Shown here: positions 55,270 to 64,000 of the stretch, piece by piece | Numbering within the stretch: position 1 is the stretch's first letter | How the letters are laid out: every line of letters begins with the position of its first letter | NCBI GenBank assembly: GCA_013433145.1 | Contig: CM024177.1 | Span: 2,320,110-2,384,109 of the forward strand | DNA from: Ascaris suum | Lineage: Eukaryota > Nematoda > Chromadorea > Rhabditida > Ascarididae | Length of the DNA: 64,000 bases | Direction: 5' to 3' | The notes under the pieces: generated by a model | Databases searched by the model: none | What the model was told of the DNA's origin: nothing | Seen by the model: only the letters and a program-made list of their open reading frames with translations | Position numbers and translations under genes: made by a program

Positions 55270-55870
55270 TTAGTATGCTGATAGCTCAGCTGGTTAACGC
55301 GAAGATCGGCAATCGAAAACATTTAGGTTCAGAGTTCGTCGGCTAGACGAATATTTGCATAAATGAGACGTGTGATAGGCTACTAGACGATTAGAATTCC
55401 CAGCAGAATGAGATCAAAATCGCAAAACGAAGTTTGTTATGTGCTGAGTTGAAGTTGAATAGCGTTAATAGTGGCTATCGGATGTTGACCACAGCAAATT
55501 TCAAGTAGTTCCCTTGGGATAGCCTAGATCAGCGGCATGCCGACTCCAATGGCAACCTTCACTAGCAAATCTAATAAACTGCCCTAGCGCTGCAAACCGA
55601 TGCCACTAACGACCTAAAAGTTCTTTTGTCATATGGGTACACGACACCGCACACTATCGATTACACATACTGAGGGAAGAGTAACGATGAAACAGGATCG
55701 ACATTGAACAGCTTCAAAATAGAAGCTCTGCTTTGGATCAGCTGCGAAATGGGATATAAAAAACCCCACAGTTGGACGCGAAAGAAGCTGCAGTGCTTAA
55801 AATAATCCAGACGCCGAAAACATTTTAGTAATTATCCATTCGACCGAAAACACGCGAAATTGTAAGCTTT
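55270..55870 (+). repeat. tRNA-related SINE-like element
   Basis: The head resembles a tRNA: GCTGAT (55279-55284) can pair with GTCGGC (55339-55344). TAGCTCAGCTGG at 55285-55296 is a perfect pol III A box. GGTTCAGAGTTC, 30-odd bases on, is a one-insertion variant of the B box. The D and anticodon stems do not fold well, so it is not a working tRNA. A GC-richer body follows (AGCGCTGCAAACCGATGCC near 55586) without a coding frame. The 3' end is not defined. No second copy was seen in this window, so repeat status is inferred. Confidence 0.4.
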
Positions 55871-60763
<4,893 letters not shown>

Positions 60764-63700
60764 TCGCCGCTTACCACAATACAGTAATAATAACAAATAA
60801 CGACGCATGGGCAAATGTTTTCATAAGTGATGGTAGAATTATCATCCTCAAATGTTCGATCTTCGTTCCATCTTCGAGAGTGTTTCGGTTGAGGTATAGA
60901 GGTGGAAGCGAAACATTTCTTTCAATTTCTTATCGGTATTAAATTGCATGGAATTTTATGCAAGGGATTTATATGAAATGCGATGAATGAAGAATAACAA
61001 AGAATTCATTAAAATCAATTTTGATGGATTTCTCTTTTTTTTGGAATGCTCTCAACGCTAAACGGATTCTCTAATTTCATTAATGGATACTAATATTCAT
61101 TAGTTTTAATGGCCATCATCTATATGTAATTTAAGAGTAGCACTCATATTAAACGAAATTTAAGAGTACCATAAAACGATATGCAATTTAGGTAAAATGT
61201 TTTATTGTAATTGCTTCTCTTCAGTTTACTATTTCATATCGTTGTTCTATTTTAAGATAACAAGGTTGCAAATGATCAAAAAATATCAATCGACGAAATT
61301 GTCTTCGTAATGTAATATTGCATTCTCTATTCGCAGTGATTTTCACTGGCGTGCAAAGTGCGCAACTCGATTTGGGTCGGTGCAATAAGCGCGCTATAGT
61401 TGCAGAATCGTTAAGAATTGTGCAATAATCATGAGTACGTTTAACACGCAACGCAAGCTTGAAATGTATAGAATAAAATGCAAAAAAAAAAAACGTTTCA
61501 TCGAAATCAATTCTATGGAAAATTTAGAAATGTCGTATATTTACTCAGAGAATAACATTTAAAATATTTTCAACTAAAATATGAGGGATAATCCTTTTAG
61601 TTCAAAATTAAAATCGCAACCGATATCATATATCGCGTAAGTGAATCGCTCTTATCTACTTCCATAATATTTTCTAAGTGATATTTTCCACCAAAAAAAA
61701 AAAAAAAAAAAATTCAACAATTTTAAATATTGATGACATTTTTAATATACCTCAAAAAGAAACAAACATTCTTATTTGATAGATTTGAATGAAAAATTCA
61801 ACAAAAGAAATCGACATAGCAAAAATATGATCAATAGTAGTTACATTAAATTTGAAATATATTGAAAAAAAATAAGCTTATATCAATATGAAATTAGTGA
61901 ACGGTAATAAAAATATCAAAAAATTCGGCGAAATCGAATTCACCTCAAATCTTTATTGGGTAAAAAATTTTTTCGTTACGATACTCTTAATTAATTATTG
62001 ATTATCTATTTCTATTCCATCCAAAATAAAATTTTCGCATAGCTCGGAGTAAATATTTCATTCAATTGTGATGAACGAATCTATCGATTATGGGATTTCA
62101 ATATTTTCTTATATACTTAATATGTACTATTAATATTTAGAAATAAAAAAACACACATAAAAATGAAGTTAGAGCGATGTATTGGGCGATTGGATCGATG
62201 CGCTTACAAGTTACTGCTTATAGGCAAATTGGAAGGTATAAGTAAACCTCGGACAAATCAGACGAAATTTCGCTGTAAAAAATATAATACGAAAGGTTCG
62301 AGTAAAATACGTGACAAATATCATTTACTATGATTACTTCCAATATTTCATAGTCATCAATAAGTAATCATCGTTCCCCTTTTGTTTAATTCGATCAAAA
62401 TTAGCAAAATTCTAACAGTTAACGAGTGAAATAATCTGAAAGTATGCAATGAGTTCTACTCTCGAATCGACAACGCAATCCGACAGAATGTTCAATAAAT
62501 ATACGACCGAAATTGGTCATTGGTCAGTGGTCAAATCTGGTCAGAGTGAGAGAATATAATCCTACCTCTTTTTTTCAACAAAAAAAAAAAGAAAGGCGGA
62601 CGGAAAATGAGGAGCTTAAAATTTAAAAAATCTTCCTGCCCTTAAGCGTAAAACGTTGCAGGAAATAGAGTGAAGGAGATAACAGGAAAGAAGAAGGGAA
62701 AATGAATTAGACAGATTGCTGAAATGAATTAATACATGCTCATTCCCTAATCTCACTCTTTTTTCTCATCCTAATGAAAATATATGAGATAAATGTTGAT
62801 CCATGATAAAATTCCCTTAAAAATTTTCCTATCCGTCCTCTACAATGCAGCAACTAACTTCATTTACTGCTTTTTTCTTCAGAATTGTTTCAATTTCGCT
62901 AATATTTTATTTTGTATGGAATTGAGGAAAGTGATTTTGTAAACATTTTTTTTTACCCTTGAGGAGTGGTTGTTTAAAAAAAGAACAGCTCATTTAGTAC
63001 TTCTACGTTTGGGTAGCCTTGTTTCCTCTCTTTTCTTGACACGTACTTTTCATCTCAGTGATAAACTTAGTTTTATAATTTAAATCACTTCACCTTGGAT
63101 ACTTTCCATTAAGAAAAGTGCAAAATCGCCTTTTTTTACTTTGTACCTATTGTCTATATTTTTTTTTAGAATCGATGTTTTCTTCACATCACAATCCCTC
63201 TCAGGTAGTCTTCTTCAAGGATTTTTAAATCTAGGAGTCTATTTATTTTAGTGGTTGTAAGTAAAAAAAATTGCATATGCAAAATAACATGAATTTTATA
63301 TGAGGTTGAAAAAATTAAATTCCTCTAGAAAGGTTGATTACGACGACGACGTTTGAGAGGGTTCTAAAAAATGAATATGGAAATGAGATAGACGTCTTTA
63401 AAAAACACTCGAATAAATTAAAAAACGTAAAGACATATGGATGAATAATGAGAAGTGAAAGCGAAGTGGAAAACGACTTGAACGAAAGAAGCTGTCGATC
63501 ATAAAAGGTAAAATAATGCCAGCCGATTGGCATATCTCTTCGACTAACGGATTAAACACGAATAACAAAAGTACATAGATGCCGTGATTTACGCCACTTC
63601 TCAATTCAGAAACCATCAAAAAACGACATCTTTTTCGAGTGATTTCTTAATAACAAATCTACAATGTCGCTCATCTACTGAGTAGATTACGCAGATTTCA

Positions 63701-64000
63701 CAGATGAATTATTTCAAAACATGCATTGCAGAACTTTTGATAAAGCATTGAAATTATTGGATTTTTATCCATGAAATGCGAAAAAAATGGAAACGAAAAT
63801 GGGGATAGAGAAGAACAGGAGGACAGAGGGAGAAAGATTATTGAGGATGCAGCTTTTTTTCGACTTTAAACAACTTTATCCTCTAAAAAGAGTCCATCAT
63901 TGGAATTAAAATACAAAATAGCACTATTATTTTTGCAATCGTTGCAATAAGGCAGGCTAAATATAGAATAAGACGAAGAAAACCTTTGCAATTATCGTCT
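60764..64000. other. no gene recognised
   Basis: AT-rich. An A19 run lies near 61694-61712. Minus-strand frames at 61221-61451 (cysteine-containing) and 63315-63619 were inspected and match nothing I know. The purine tract at about 63795-63835 resembles the heads of the purine-rich repeat family. Confidence 0.4.

Noticed and set aside
55279..55350. Functional tRNA gene
   Set aside because: The A box is good, but the B box has an insertion and the D and anticodon stems do not pair. A SINE head is the better reading.

Overview
The window looks like nuclear DNA of a metazoan, most likely a nematode. It is AT-rich, and its genes are split by long introns whose acceptors end in TTTCAG, TTTTAG or TTGCAG. 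The two genes I can identify are a SKP1/SKR-type ubiquitin-ligase adaptor and a stomatin/MEC-2-type membrane protein. An RTE-like non-LTR retrotransposon remnant is also present. I see no bacterial, viral or CRISPR features. The species cannot be fixed from the sequence.

Layout. 1-7857: no convincing host gene. This part holds short tandem repeats, a 5'-truncated RTE-like element (3645-5520) between 14-bp direct repeats, a sequence ending in an A20 run (5901-6522), and homopolymer-rich DNA. 7858-9812 (+): a three-exon SKP1-like gene with apparent one-base frameshifts in exons 2 and 3. 10291-36111 (-): an eight-exon stomatin-family gene spread over about 25.8 kb, lying tail-to-tail with the SKP1-like gene (478 bp apart). 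Its seven introns (0.6-8.5 kb) hold most of the repeats seen: an inverted satellite (15779-17285), a 27-bp minisatellite of about 1.2 kb (28428-29642), a 22-bp minisatellite, an (AT)n tract, a purine-rich dispersed repeat family and duplicated blocks.

36112-64000: mostly AT-rich DNA with no gene I can name. It contains three more (AT)n tracts over 100 bp, a small reverse-transcriptase-like scrap (45768-45860), unassigned coding-like fragments near 46.6-49.5 kb and 51.83-52.44 kb, and a tRNA-related SINE-like element (from 55270).

Both identified genes have splice sites that join in frame, and their coding signal is conserved. Yet both carry single-base indels inside exons (three inferred in the SKP1-like gene, one in stomatin). 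The minisatellite units also vary by loss of one base in doublets. Consensus errors in the assembly explain this at least as well as pseudogenes do. The products work in separate processes: the SKP1-like protein would link F-box proteins to cullin ligases, and the stomatin would scaffold membrane domains and ion channels.
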